Source of the DNA: Penicillium oxalicum
Lineage: Eukaryota; Ascomycota; Eurotiomycetes; Eurotiales; Aspergillaceae
Direction of reading: 5' to 3'
NCBI RefSeq assembly: GCF_001723175.1
Contig: NC_064652.1
Span: forward strand, 682,001 to 746,000
DNA length: 64,000 nucleotides
A program made the translations under genes and the position numbers. The first letter of the stretch is position 1. Each line of letters starts with the position of its first letter. Below the pieces are notes generated by a model. The model did not search any database and was not told the DNA's origin. It saw only the letters and a program-made list of their open reading frames with translations. Of the stretch, positions 35,666-48,072 are shown one piece after another.

Positions 35666-38600
35666 TTTAGAACTGTGTTGATTTAGACTCTTGTACAGCA
35701 GGCTAGTTACAACAAGCCGAGAGTTTGATGGAAAATCAGTCTAGAGTTCGCCTGGAGACCTGTCACTTGGGAGAGTTTTCATGTCGTCCACCGTCATATA
35801 GGCTCTGTCTTCCTTTGCGCCAAGTTGCAGGAGAGCAGACTTGGGGGATAATCCGTCGTCGAAAGCGCTCCTCTCCCTGTCGACAAGACGTTTATCCCAA
35901 CTGAGTAGCATTCTTCAGCTTTCTTCCGTGTCCCGTAGCGTCGTCCTGAAATTGTACGTCCGTCTCAAATTGAGTCTTTCCCCCTTATGGACACCCCCCG
36001 TGGCAGTCGTTCCTCGTCTGGCCCCCTTTTTGGTCCGGCACCATATCAAAAGTTCCACAGGTCCATATCCGCCGTTTCTCACATTATCCTATCTTCACCC
36101 CGTGCCGATTCAAGACCTCCGACACCGATGAAAAGGTGGGAACAACGCCCTCCACCACAGCCTTTACGTAGTGGGCGTCCTCTAACCGCCACACCCAGTG
36201 ATCCAAGATTCCACCTTCCGTCACGGCGTGACGGAGGGATCCCATTGAACGGATGGAACACGGCTTATCTCGCGGGAATCAAGCAGCTTGATGGCGCTGG
36301 GCGTTTCACGAGACAGAAAACGGAGGCGGCTGTTGAGATGAAACCAGATCGGGATATTATTCTTATTCATATCATGACGAGTTGAGGAATAATCATGAAT
36401 AATGAATGGTGTTTTTTTGGTCTTTTTGGGAGGTGAGCCCACGGTCGAGGAGGAGATCGGAGAAGGATTTGTTGGGGACTGGGTGATTCGTGGTTGTGGC
36501 GGTTGGTAAAGTTTGGGAGGTCATGTCAGTGGCACTTGTGTTGACACCCAGATAATCATGAACGTTTGTGGATTAATACAGTCCTGACTTCTATACAGTT
36601 CTCTCATGCTGTAATTCGTCCTTGGTGACTTTAACTCTCTTTCCGACCGGTTCATTCTTAATTGATTGTTTTCTCATATGTTGGCCTTGTCGGGTTGAGG
36701 TAGAGTTTTGCGACCAGGTAAAGGGCCGGGTGGCATTTTTTTTGATGCTTCTGTATATTATACAATGTATAGTATCATGAGAGCACTGTACATCTACACA
36801 AGGTGGTGGACCAGAGATGGTGGCAAAGCCGCTCGTGTCACAATTCCCGTCGGCCTTCCGCCTTGGCCTCGTCGAAGATTGACTATCAGTCAGGTCGTCT
36901 TAATTGTTGCTCAGACAAGTTTTGACAGACTAGTCTCTCGTGTCGGCCGAGGGTCCCAGGCTAAGAGGCTCAACCGCCGCGCGAGATTGTCTCCACGTGG
37001 TGGCAGAGATAGGGAACCTGGTCGTACAGTCGAAGATCACCGTGGTGAGAGAGGAGTCAAGCCAGGGTACTGGTCTCTTGGGCGATTAGCGCCAACCGTG
37101 CTCGTCGGACGATCTTATCTCCCCGAATCTGTCTCGATCTAAGCCAGTCGGCATGTACAAATCGTATATTCTACACACTGGAGATCGTTGTAAGCGTTAA
37201 AGAGTCTTTCATGTGATTCTTGTCCGTCACTCAGTGGGACCGCCCTGCACCGAATTGTCACGCAGCCTCCGTCTGAAGGAACCGGTGATCATGTGAGGGC
37301 GGTTGGGACTTTGTTAGTCGAGTCGAGGTCATCTCTCTCTTTCTCTGGCGCAGGAGCTCCTGGAGCTACGTGGTCGAGCAATGTGATCTCCCTCGTGAGA
37401 TGCAGCTTTCCTGGGAGCTTCCATCCTATCATCGCGGGCGTCAGACGATGCGCTTTGTACAGTAGTACTGTCGTGTGTCATCGAGAAGCTGTCACGTCCA
37501 CGTCCCCAAAGAGGCGCCCTGTGGAGAGCGGCTCGTGTGCTCCCCCACATTTCCTGCTCCAGTGGTCCGATTTGGAAGCTCCCGATCCATCCGTGCGACA
37601 GGGTTTACTTGGTAAAACTCGCAAGTATTAGTCCAACTTGCACGGTATACTTTCATCTGGAGGGTGGAAATCATGGATCCTCGACTGGTTAGAACCACGG
37701 ACTCGATGACTCGATGATTCGAGCATCGCCAACCGTGAAAAGACCACCCAGACTGGGCCCGGTGGATCTTCGAGCCAGCCCTTGAAGATTAACGTCTGCT
37801 CGTTGACTGGTTCACGTCGTGCCTCGTTATCATCAAATGTGTGAACAAGAGCACTAGAGGGACCCGTTCCGCCCGTGTGCCAGGAGTGCTCCTCCTGATA
37901 GCCGCGACGCCTCGACGGCTTAGACTCAATCTGAGTCTCTCGTCTCTCGTTTCTCGTCCATCTGGTCGTGGAACCTTCTGGGTGCTCTGGCCGTGCTGGC
38001 TGCCTGTGGACGGTCGTGAACTATCTTCCGTCCGGAATCTGGGCTGGGAATCCTTTTTGGCACCAGTACCAGTCGGGAATCATCGTTTCTCTCTTTTTTG
38101 ACTTTGAGGCACTGGAGGGTCACCTCCGGGACTCACCGACAAAACACGACTCTTACTCTCGGTCGTGCTTGGCTGGCGGTTCTGGCTTTGCCCCCTCTCC
38201 TCTCTGGGAGTTATGTCTTTGCCGTGTCACTGATGCTCATTAGCTCTCTGGCAGGATCCAAACCACAATCCGTCTCCATCATCCACCCCCCCTCTCTCTC
38301 TCTTCACGAGCATGATTCCTTCGGATCAGCCACATCGGGAGACTGATAGCAACCAGTTCCACCACCACGACCCAGTCTCGTTTGCTTTTCTCTATCTTTC
38401 TCCCTCTCCTTCATTGTGCTTCCTCGCTGCTCTAGGATAAGCACTGCTCAAGTCATCTTGTTGTCCATCTCTCTCGGCTCCTTTTCGGTAGGCAATCTGA
38501 GATGAAGGATCCTTTCTAAATGGGTGGCTCTCTCTTCTCCCGATCCGCTTGTTGTTCAGCACCCTCTCCACTGCTGCCCAGTGTCCACCCTCACGTGCGA

Positions 38601-38780
38601 CATGTGAATCCACCACGACGCTGGTCAATGTTCATCACCTTGACTCGAACCCTCTCTTGAACGGAAAAGAAAAAACATTTCATCAGGAAATAGGTGAGAG
38701 AGAACAAGACACCCAAGCAGCCCCTCTTCGGAGGTGGTGCAGGGGAAAAGGGGAAGCAAAGCAAAGGCAAAGCAAAAACA
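35666..38780. other. gene-poor region
   Basis: No convincing gene. The frame at 35987-36385 is Pro/Arg-rich and unrecognised. The final 500 bases are CT-rich and A-rich next to the start of the membrane-protein gene and probably form its promoter and leader. Confidence 0.45.
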
Positions 38781-40519
38781 ATGGAACCAATGGCATCCAG
38801 TTCGTTGATCGGCCGGGGGATCTACCCGCAACTGCGTCCGGCGTTCGAATCTCGTCAAGACATCAATCCCACCCTGATGATGAGCTGGTGGGCCACGGCC
38901 CTGTCACTGGTGATCATCTTTGTCCGACTCTGCGGCCGTTATATTCGCATCGAGCGCTTCTTCCCCGAGGACAAGGTTGTGATGTGGAGTGTGATTCCAC
39001 TGGTCCTGCGGATGGTGATTGTGCACTTTGTACTGGTGCTGGGAACCAACAACACGCAAACGGTCGGATTGACTCCCGCTCAAGTCCGGGATCGGATGCT
39101 GGGGAGCAAGCTGGTGCTGGTGGCGCGCATCTTCTACGCAGTCTAGTAAGATTTTCCCTCCGTTCGGTCTGGTGTAGTCAACTCGACGTCGATCCTGGAA
39201 GATGTAGAGTCATGAGCTGATCGGATGGTCGTTACAATCTCCCAGTATCTGGACGGCCAAGCTCACCGTCTGCGAGTTCTTCAAACGAGTCACGGGCATG
39301 GTCTGGCGCCGATCGGTGGCCTATTTCCTGCGCTTCATCCACTTCTTTCTGGCGTCCACACTGGTTGCCGTGGTCATCGCCACTTTGGCCGAGTGTCATC
39401 CCTTCAATCATTACTGGCAGGTCATCCCCGACCCGGGGCCACGCTGTCGAAGCGGATATGCGCAGCTCATCACCATGGGTGCCTGTGACGTCGTCACGGA
39501 TCTCTTGCTTGTCGCATTCCCCGTCCCCATCATCTTGATGGCCCAGATCCCCATCAAACGCAAGCTTGCCCTCGTGACCCTATTCTGCCTCTCCTTTATC
39601 CTCGTCGGGATCACTTGTTTTCGAGTCCCCTCCGTCATCTGGCGCCGGGGGGCGCAACCCTACCGATCTCTGGTCGCATCGCTGGAAATCCTCGCCGCAA
39701 CTGCCGTCTCCAATCTGGTCGTAATCGGTTCCTTTGTTCGAGATCGCGGCGTGAAGAAGCTCAAGTACAAGCCCACGCAGGGCTCCGCCTCCGTGACCGA
39801 GAGTCTCGACCACAGCTACGTCCGTCGACAGACCGTCATGCAGCACCAATGGGGCAGTGACTGCGATCTCGCTGGCGATCTCGGCATCCGACTCGACCCC
39901 AAACTCTACTCCTCCGCCCCCGGCATGTCCATCCCCGTTCCCGCTCCCCCCGCCCCCCTCATGGTGGCCCGGACTGGATCCCTCAACCCAGCCTGGTCCT
40001 TCACCCAAAGCCACGGTTTCAGACGACGACCGGATCTCCTCCGCCGATAGCTTCGACATCAAAGCCAGCCCGCGCGAGTACCTTCCGACGAGCGAGTCTC
40101 CGCGCGACACCCGACTCCCTTCTCCCGACTTCACCCCCTTCTCCCATCGTGTCTCGTTCTTCGACGTGGGAGGACTGCTCAATCGAGAATCGCCTCTGCA
40201 GACCCCGTCTCGACCTCCCCTCCTCACTCGACATACCATCGCCCCCTCAACCACGACCGCTCCGGTAGCACCGACTCGCCACCGGCGAGGAAGCAGAGCC
40301 TTTCTGGAAGACCTTGGAGTAGTCCAACCTCGTACCACGGCCACACCACCGGTCTCAGCACGTCTTTCCTGCCCCCCGTCTCTTCGCACTATGTCTCCAT
40401 CCGAATTGCTATCACATTCTCCCCGGCCGCACCAATCTTCACGAGACACTGCACCTGATCTGGAGGTTGAGCTCCAGGACGTCGGTGGGTTACTCTCGAG
40501 GAGTACCTACCGAGGATGA
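38781..40519 (+). CDS. fungal rhodopsin-like (PTH11-like) integral membrane protein, frame broken near C-terminus
   Basis: Exon 1 is 38781-39145 and exon 2 starts at 39246; the join gives ARIFYAVYIWTAKLTV. The first frame ends at 40050 (389 aa). About seven hydrophobic segments are present, including MMSWWATALSLVIIFVRL, LRMVIVHFVLVLG, FLASTLVAVVIATL and ALVTLFCLSFILVGI, in the order of the Fung_rhodopsin family with the typical acidic residues after helix 1 (FFPEDK). After SLNPAWSFTQS near 40005 the protein-like sequence continues in another frame: SSADSFDIKASPREY, then VSFFDVGGLL twice, ending at 40519. So the gene has either a one-base indel, an unrecognised splice, or a real shortened product. 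No ligand or role is known for these proteins; some PTH11-like members sense surfaces. Confidence 0.8.
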
Positions 40520-41698
40520 TTTCTTAAGGACGACCTTTCCCTCCTCCTCATCCTTCTTCTCTTCGCTATGAGGCCATGCTTCTTCTCTCTTTCGTTGCTT
40601 TTTCTTTTTCCTTTATTTGACTACTCTATCAATCATACCCCCTCTTTGTTGAATTGACTTTCTTTTTTTTTCATGCTTGTTCCCACAATGTGCCTTAGTG
40701 CCGGAACCCTCGGCGCAACGTGGTATGGATGCAATTAGCATTGGCGCTGGTGGGCTTTTGAGATATTGTCGGCGCTTTTGTTTGTTTCCTTTTTCCTTTT
40801 TTACTTTCATTTCTCTCATTTCCCTGGGCGAGGCTGAATCTGTGGACCATTCAGCGATGAAATGTACATCGCCCGATGCTGTGCAGAACCTTGATGTATG
40901 TAAAATATTCACCCGCTGGATGGGATGGCAGGTTCCCCATTCCAGAGAGGTATATACTTAACCTGTCGATGGACCTATTATCATTCACGGGTGGTGGGAT
41001 TACCATGACGAGTCTCGTGTGTTCAGAATACCATCTTTCCTTGAGTGACAGTATGTTGTAGTAAGGAAAGGAATGGAGCAAGTAAGAAACTTTGAAATAA
41101 GGCAATCGAGTTCATTGCTTTCGAGACCGATTCAGGTTCCCGTGGCCGAGATGAATGGAGTTCGCACGGTTGTCTGGGACCTGGAAACTGACAAGGTTGA
41201 TCACTACACCTGTTTACGTTTGCGATTCCAAACCGCCATATTGAAAACACGTGAAACCTTGATCAATTATACGGGCCGACAAAGTGCACTAGAGGGTATC
41301 TCGTTCTCAACCTTTTCGCCACGTCTAGAATTCAAAGAGTGCTAGCTGGATCAACCACATGGGACATTGAAGGAATTTCCCCGTTCCATCTCTATTCTTC
41401 GTATGTACTCACATTGATAGGTTCTCAACATTAAGCTTGCGAGAGGCGATGTAGAAATATTGAAAACCTGTCTCCTTCTGGGTCCTACCTATGTCATGGC
41501 ATTTGAGAAAAAAAAAGTAAAGTAAAATGGTCCGCCATTTGATCAATGTACATGGATCACTCTTACTCCTCCCTATTTCAGTCCCTCCTATACCTAACAC
41601 CTACATACTATACCTAATACAATTCCACAGTCCAAACCTCCTAGGCAGCGCGCCAGGCCTCCTACCTACCTAAGTACCCAAGTTCAAGTCCTCACGAC
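40520..41698. other. intergenic
   Basis: T-rich 3' flank of the membrane-protein gene, then mixed sequence. The frame at 41073-41345 is not convincing. No gene supported. Confidence 0.5.
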
Positions 41699-42034
41699 AT
41701 GACCACCCCCAACCCCCGGGCACCAGACCCTACCCGAACAGTAGCCATCTACACTCACGTAACCGACACCCGTATCCCCGGCTGTCCCCAGCGACGCCAT
41801 ATCAAAATAGAAGAATCCTTTTGCCAAACGGTTCTTGATCGGCCATTCAATACAGTTCTTTACCCACGGGGTAAGATCCCCGTTCATATCCCGGGTGACT
41901 TTGACTTGGGCACGCCTGGGCTGAAGAGATGGTTTATGTTTGATTTGAATGTCACTCGACCACTTGGTAAAGCGGAGGTGTTAAAAACTTCCGCATCGGG
42001 TGTATATGGCAATGCAACGGTTGAAGGGGGGTGA
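41699..42034 (+). CDS. possible small hypothetical protein
   Basis: An uninterrupted ATG-to-stop frame of 111 codons with a plausible start context (CGACATGACC). The product is protein-like, with alternating hydrophobic and polar residues (TRTVAIYTHVTDTRIPGC, FCQTVLDRPFNTVLYPRG, GLKRWFMFDLNVTRPLG), no low complexity and no signal peptide or membrane helix. I do not recognise a family. Tail signals are unclear because a 25-base poly-G run starts 64 bases after the stop. It could be a lineage-specific gene or an accident of an open stretch. Confidence 0.35.
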   Translation: MTTPNPRAPDPTRTVAIYTHVTDTRIPGCPQRRHIKIEESFCQTVLDRPFNTVLYPRGKIPVHIPGDFDLGTPGLKRWFMFDLNVTRPLGKAEVLKTSASGVYGNATVEGG

Positions 42035-43151
42035 ATTGTAAGATGTGTCTGTTTTGATTTTATTTTGAGAGAGGATTCTTTAATTCTTTCCGTTTTTGGG
42101 GGGGGGGGGGGGGGGGGGGGGGCGGGCATTTTCTAACATTATTGATAGAGGGGGTCTATTCGTCGTAATCAGTGGGTGGAAAAGACGAAGAGTAGGGCGA
42201 TTTCCTATGTTTGGGGGGTGGTAGACAGGAGCAGAAGATGGTTGATGATATGCGAAAGGAGGAGGATGATGAGACCGGAAGAAATCATGTTGACGGATAA
42301 TAGAGGAGCTTAGTAAGTCGTCATATTGATAGTAATGTTCAAGATGGTTTTCTGGAACCGTTTTTACCTTTACAGGCGGGCGATGCTGTCGACACTCAAG
42401 GAATCAATCAGCTGATTGATAGACTTGTACTCAGATGTTAGACGAGTGAAAGAATCGGACGAAATTCAAGGTCCGCAGTTTTGATAGAAACTATCGCATC
42501 TACCGAAGAATTTTGATCTAGCTTACAGTAAAAGAGATGCAAAGCCAAAGGTTGAAATCCGTTACTGTCGGAGAAATTCACTCAAGACCACCATATCAGA
42601 ATGAAACAGATCCATATCTACCTAACTGATCAGAATCAGATCAACACCAGCACCAGCGTCCCACTCCTGGCCCCGGGGAAGAAGAAGATGGACACGAAGA
42701 ACAAAAATAAAAAAAGAGACAAAAAAAAGAAAGGGTTCGCCTGTACGCCATGCTGCCCATATTACAAGGGGACGCGACTTTTTTGATCTTTGTTTGAGGC
42801 GCAAGAGAAGAAAAAAAAATGACAAACTCCGTGTCTATTTCCCCATTTTCTTCATTTCTGGCATCACTGGTCATCCATAAGTGCTTGGCGTCGAGGAGGA
42901 GATGTGATCCAAGTCGAAAGTCGGCGGACGGGTAATCAAATGCAGTGACCAGCGTCCAGCTACGCTGAACAGAGAATGGGAAAATAGACTTGATGCGCAA
43001 TTGGGAGAAGGTATGAATGTCTCATCATGCATCCTTCCAAAGATTGGGGTAAAAATAGCTCGTTGTATCCGGAAAAGGGTAGAGGGATGAGAGGTCATGA
43101 GAAATAAGAGGCATATTCGATCGAAAATTGTCGTGACAATGCCTTTTCCCC
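42035..43151. other. intergenic with a 25-base poly-G run
   Basis: Poly-G at 42098-42122. A-rich tracts near 42690-42735 and 42815. The right end is 3' UTR of RPB5. No gene supported. Confidence 0.5.
42098..42122. repeat. poly-G homopolymer, 25 bases
   Basis: Uninterrupted run of 25 G residues following CCGTTTTT. Confidence 0.95.
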
Positions 43152-44084
43152 TTAGATGACCCAGCGGTAACTGGCGTACCGACCGGCGGTCTCACTCTTG
43201 CGGATAATCTTAACCACCTGACCTCGACGCAGACCAAGGTATCGCGCGACGGGATCGGAAACCTGCATGCGGGGCAGCTGGGACTCCTTCAGACGGTAGC
43301 GCTGCAGCAGCTTGGCCTTCTCTTCGGGACTAAGCAAAACGTGCTTGGGAACAAGCTCGTGTCGGGTGATGTTGACGAGCAAATCTTGTTCCTGGAATGT
43401 CTCTCCAATGTGACCGGGGACACTGTTAAGCATGCGCACGGCCGTGGGCGACAAGGGGACCTGAGTGATGAAGATGCCGGTGTGGAAGTTGTTCTCGGCC
43501 ACGAAGTGGTTGAATGTGCGCACTTGCTTGGCACCGAGCGAGGAGGATTCCGGGCAGAAGTCGACGTAGATGGTGCCACAGTCGGGCTGGGGGTTGGGGT
43601 TGGATTTGGTTGGCAGAGCAGTGTATTTGAACTTCATCTCCTCGGTGGGGCGCGCCTGGATTTTCATCTTCGTCCGGCTGGAATCGAGAGCATTCGAGTC
43701 AGTGACACTTCAAGACATGCATGAAGATTATCTTCCTCTCTCATCTCCAATTTTGAGAGAGAGTCATCTGAGGTAATTCTGAAGGGCAAGTCGCATACTC
43801 TGGATACCCCATCGGGTCTGAATATTTCCGCGCGAACTCTTCCAGTGACACCTTCAGTTCTTCCTCTGACACCTCATAACCCTGTTTTGAACACACACCA
43901 CAGTCAGCTTCATTTGAGCTCTCATTCCCAGTCACACTCTCGGAGCAGCCAGTGGAGCCTGGAGGGGAGAGGACGAGGAGCCTACCCGATCCGCAAGCAT
44001 CTCGTGAACAGTCTTCCAAGTGCGCCAAAGCCGGCTCATCTCACGGCTGGCATCGCTGCTCGAGGCGGGAATATCCCCGTCCAT
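43152..44084 (-). CDS. RPB5: RNA polymerase I/II/III shared subunit Rpb5
   Basis: Three minus-strand exons: 43986-44084, 43799-43881 and 43152-43677, giving 235 aa. Exon 1 encodes [19 protein letters not shown], joined to [16 protein letters not shown], then across intron 2 to [17 protein letters not shown]. The C-terminal assembly domain is unmistakable: [59 protein letters not shown] and [14 protein letters not shown]. Rpb5 sits in the jaw of all three nuclear polymerases. The start gives the expected N-terminal acidic lead-in. It is divergent from BFR1. Confidence 0.97.
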
Positions 44085-44445
44085 GGTGAATGAATCTGCG
44101 ATTGAATAAAGAGACTCTGTGATTGCACAATTGCTCGAGGCGCAGACAAGAGAGCGGAACGCGGGCGCGCAAAGACAGTGTCGTGGAAAAAGATAAGGTG
44201 CAGGTCGAAAAATCGGCGGGAACTTTCTGCCAGGCGAAGCAGTCTAGCAAAGCGGAGAAACTGACCGAACCGGAGCCCGTCTTGATTATTATTATTCGCA
44301 ACGTTTCCCCTTTCCCCTCGTGGCCTCGTGGGCAAGCGGTTTTTTTAATCTCCTTTTTGTTTACCCTTTTCGTTCCTCTCTTTCCGATCTCAGGATTGGT
44401 CTGCACTCTCCCTTTACTCCCATCTTCATCCGTCTCTCATTTTAA
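44085..44445. promoter_or_regulatory. shared divergent promoter of RPB5 and BFR1
   Basis: 361 bases between divergent start codons of two genes tied to gene expression; the BFR1 side (44290-44445) is pyrimidine-rich. No gene inside. Confidence 0.65.
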
Positions 44446-46240
44446 ATGGCTGCTTCTGCCCCTGCGGAGCCCCGGGTTAAGCCCACCAAGCCCGATGAGG
44501 AAGCCTACAAGGCCAATCTGGCCCAGGCTGAGAAGGAGCACGCTGCGGCCCAGGAGAAGTTGGTACGTTGAAATTCATGCATCAATTGATTCATTTGGCG
44601 CTTTCTTGTCGGGAGATTGAGCCCATATGACACATGCGCACTGTGTGGTCGAGGACTCGAACTCAAATCACGAGAGAGGGGTGATACATGGCGCGCTCAT
44701 GCTATGTCGATTTTCTCTTGTGGTAACCAGCCCACTAATGATCTTGTACCGTTCAGAACCAAATCAAGGCCAAATTGGACACTGCCAAGCCCAACAACCA
44801 TGATTCTCCCGTCGTCAAGAAGCAGCAGGAACTTCGCGCCGAGCTGTCCTCAATCCGCCAAAAGCAGTCCGGTTTCAAGTCCTCCCGCTCGAGCACCCTG
44901 GAGAAGATGAACGCTTTGGAGGCCACTCTCAAGGCCCGCATTGCCGAGCAGAACAACTCGCGTGGCAAGATGCAGTTCAAGAACGTGGATGAGATCGACC
45001 GAGAGGTTGCCCGCCTCGAGAAGCAGGTCGACTCGGGCACCCTGCGATTGGTGGATGAGCGCAAGGCGCTGGCTGACATTTCGAACCTCCGCAAGCAGCG
45101 CAAGAGCTTCGCCGGTCTGGAGGAGTCGCAGAAGGGCATCGATGAGCTGAAGGCCCAGATCGCCGAGCTCAAGAAGACTTTGGACAACCCCGAGGCCAAG
45201 GCCCTCAGCGATAAGTATGCCGAGATCCAGAAGGAGCTGGACGCCATCAAGGCCGAGCAGGACAGCGTCTACAAGAACCTGAACTCTCTCCGTGACGAGC
45301 GCACCAAGCTGCGTAACGAGCAGCAACAAAAGTACGCTGCCATCCGTGAGATCAAGGACAACTACTTCAAGGCTCGCCGTGCCTACAAGGAGTATGAGGA
45401 TGAGGCCTGGCGCATTCGCCGTGAGCGTCAGAAGGCTGAGCGTGATGCTTTTGAGCGCGAGAAGCGCAAGAAGGTTGCCGATAAGAAGCTCGAGGAGGCA
45501 TCTCAATTGGCTTACACCGACGAGATTCTTACAGCTCAGGGTCTGATCCGTCACTTCGACCCCTCCTACGACTTCGCCGCTCTGGGTCTGGATGACAAGA
45601 AGAACGAGGGAAGCAACTTCCGCGCCAACGTCGGCCGTACTGTGGATGACTCGGGCCTCAAGGGCATGAAGGTCGTGCGCAAGGACCAGGAGGAGGACTA
45701 CTTTGTCGGTACCACTGGCAAGAAGGGTAAGAAGGGCAAGAAGGGCGCTGCGGCCGCCGGTGCCGAGGCCGGCAAGTTCAACATGAACGTCGGTATTATT
45801 GAGGACTTTGCCAAGGTCAAGATCGACCCTCCCATGAACCAGTCCGATGTCCCCGCCGCAGTTGAGAAGCTCGCTGCCAAGATCACCGAGTGGAAGAAGA
45901 ACCAGACCAGCAAGACCGAGGAGGTAAGGATCAGTCGCTCTTTTTTTTTTTTGGTTTAACGCTCATGTGGTGTTTTGGGGGGGGGGGGGGGGGGTCTTTT
46001 CCTGCTCATGCTAATTCGTTTTCACTACAGAACATTCAAAAGGCCAAGGAGGAGATCGCCCGTCTCGAGGAAGAAGAGACCGCGGCCGCCGAGACCAACG
46101 GCCGCAGCACCGATGCTGCGAAGAAGGCCGCCCAGGCCAACGCCCTTCCTACCGCCGAGGCTGAGCTGGCTCAGGAGAAGGACGGCGCTGCTGATGCGGC
46201 GGAAGAGTTGAAGAAGGCCTCCCTGGAGGACAAGGAGTAA
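44446..46240 (+). CDS. BFR1: nuclear segregation/mRNP protein Bfr1
   Basis: Exons 44446-44562, 44757-45923 and 46031-46240 give 497 aa. The product is almost entirely charged coiled coil. Family blocks: KPTKPDEEAYKANLAQAEK, QQELRAELSSIRQKQSGFKSSR, KMQFKNVDEIDREVARLEKQVDSGTLRLVDE, ISNLRKQRKSFAGLE and the mid-protein LAYTDEILTAQGLIRHFDPSYDF. A Lys/Gly stretch (TGKKGKKGKKGAAAAG) precedes a C-terminal coiled coil ending in LEDKE. Yeast Bfr1 associates with polysomes and mRNPs at the ER and affects ploidy and secretion. A large antisense frame is a shadow caused by strong codon bias. Intron 2 contains an 18-base poly-G run at 45977-45994. Confidence 0.95.
45977..45994. repeat. poly-G homopolymer, 18 bases, inside BFR1 intron 2
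   Basis: Run of 18 G residues between the donor at 45924 and the acceptor at 46030. Confidence 0.95.
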
Positions 46241-47612
46241 GGGCTGACGCGCATCGCCACGGGGAGTGCGGTCTTCCATCTTTTTCTGTCTTCCACACTT
46301 TCTGGCTTGTTGCCCTTCTTCCAGACGCCTTCTCCCCGCGCTCCAACGATTCTGCGATTGCGCTCGCTCAGCCTGCATGATCATCATCCCCGTTTTCCAC
46401 ATGAACAGCGTGTTGGTTTTTCTTTCTTGTGTGCCCCACAAAAATTCCCCCACCTTCCGGGGGAGGAGTTCCTCGACCCTCTGAGCAGTGAGATTCCTCG
46501 ATGTCTCTGCTTCTATACGTTATGTCTGGGGGTAGCGCTTTGCTCCCTCGGTGCGTCTTGTATTTAGCCGCCTTCAATGAGCACAAATGATATGATTCAA
46601 CATGATTACCGACAGGATGGCCGCTGGGACCTATGGTTTTTTTTTTTCAAGGGCCGTATTTGCAAAGACTGCTCCCACTAGTCGATGCTTGCGTAAAATG
46701 GTCCTTGATGGTCTTTTGAAATCAAGAGATTGCATACGTCCAGCACGTTGGATGACTGTCACCTCTGTCCTGAGCCGTAGGGTCAACAGCTCCCCAGGCC
46801 ATATAGGACCATCCCGTTCTTCGGCCTGTCGATCTCATCCCTCCGACGACCGCACAGCCACCTGAGAGACATGGTCCAGGCTCCTGTCACTTGCGTGGAC
46901 CTTTTCGTCCGGATCCTGAGTCCGGAGCTACGAGTGATGTATGTAGTAGTCCGACAGGGGGGCAAGATAGAAAGTACAGACTACCCAGATTGGTTGTAGG
47001 AACGTGCGTGTCCATTTCGTGACCAGCAGCGATCACCAGCAAAGACATTGATCGACCTCCCTCTACTCCTCTCCGGGGCTGACAGGCAAGGACGGGCCGA
47101 CCATCCCTGTAGATTGTGTGCCGGAATCATCCACTTTTCGCATATCAACTCCCGACCTAGTAGTTGGTACCTCCATGAACTGGGAAAAAGCGGGCAAAGT
47201 GGTAGTACTCGGTACCCTCTTTTTGCTCTCCGTCCTGGAAGAGACCAAACCGCGGAACTGCGCCACGCTCCACTTGCTGCAACGAGCCATCGGCGCGGTT
47301 TCAACCAAAGAGAACGTTCGTTCCAAAGCTCTTGGCTGCTCTCGAACCCCCCCCCCCCATTTCTTGCCGCCCGGATTTCTTCTGCCTACGAGACCTTTTC
47401 GACATACTGGGACTTCTTTTCTCATCTTTTAACGCATCAGAAACCCTCGACCTCTTCAGATCTCTTCAGATCCACTCCCTCCCCCCTCTTCCCCAGACGT
47501 CTCTTTTATACTTCCGTTGCCGCCAATCCATCTCCGACGAGCCGTAGTTCCGGCTGTTCATTCTCACAGTACCCTTTCTGCGATTCCGAGTTTTAGACCA
47601 AGACCCCCGAAA
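46241..47612. other. intergenic
   Basis: 3' flank of BFR1 and the promoter and leader of the small gene at 47613, CT-rich from about 47380. A 12-base poly-C run lies near 47347-47358. No gene supported. Confidence 0.5.
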
Positions 47613-48072
47613 ATGTCTTACAATAATAAGCCGGTGCGTATCTCTTTTCGCCGTGTGAATGCCTGTACTTCTGACAGGTTTGGAAGACTGGTCGTAGTCA
47701 TCGCCATTGCTAACATGTCCTCCTCGCCATCTGCAGAACGGTCCACCCCCTTCCTATCCCGCTCCGGCCTACAACAACGAGGGTGTCCACTCCCCACCTC
47801 CTCAGGGTACTGCGCAAGACTACTATGGAGGCCAACAGGGTGGTCAAGGATACTACCCACCGCAGCAGGGCTACGGACAACCTCCCCAGCAGGGCTACTA
47901 TCCCCCGCAGCCGCAGGGCCAGATGTACTACCCGCCTCAACAGGGATACCCGCCTCAGCAGGGGTATTACGCCGATGATCGTGGCGGTGGTGGTGGTTCC
48001 GGAGCTGGTGGAATCTGCGCCGGTATCATGGCGGCGTTTGCCTGCTGCTGCTGCTTGGATATGCTGTTCTAA
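47613..48072 (+). CDS. small Pro/Gln/Tyr-rich protein with C-terminal cysteine-rich membrane module (CYSTM-like)
   Basis: Exons 47613-47633 and 47737-48072 give 118 aa. Exon 1 encodes only MSYNNKP; the intron has a TGCTAAC branch site and joins to NGPPPSYPAPAYNNEG. The middle is repeats of YYPPQQGY and related units (about nine Tyr-Pro-Gln-Gly copies). The C-terminus is a Gly-rich linker then ICAGIMAAFACCCCLDMLF, a hydrophobic segment with a block of four Cys, the CYSTM pattern. Such proteins are small tail-anchored membrane proteins linked to stress tolerance, often palmitoylated; that is family knowledge. The precise role here is unknown. Confidence 0.85.

Noticed and set aside
35987..36385. 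132-codon plus-strand frame, Pro/Arg-rich
   Set aside because: Low-complexity first half, no known motif, no clear start context; not supportable as a gene.
39580..40449. 289-codon open frame on the minus strand
   Set aside because: Antisense to the rhodopsin-like gene in GC-rich DNA; Gly/Arg/Val-rich with no recognisable domain.
43700..43798. In-frame extension of RPB5 exon 2 past its donor site
   Set aside because: Splicing at 43799/43677 rebuilds the conserved [17 protein letters not shown]; the read-through frame soon hits a stop.
44850..45554. 234-codon Leu-rich frame on the minus strand
   Set aside because: Mirror of the BFR1 coiled coil; Leu/Val richness comes from Lys/Glu codons read backwards.
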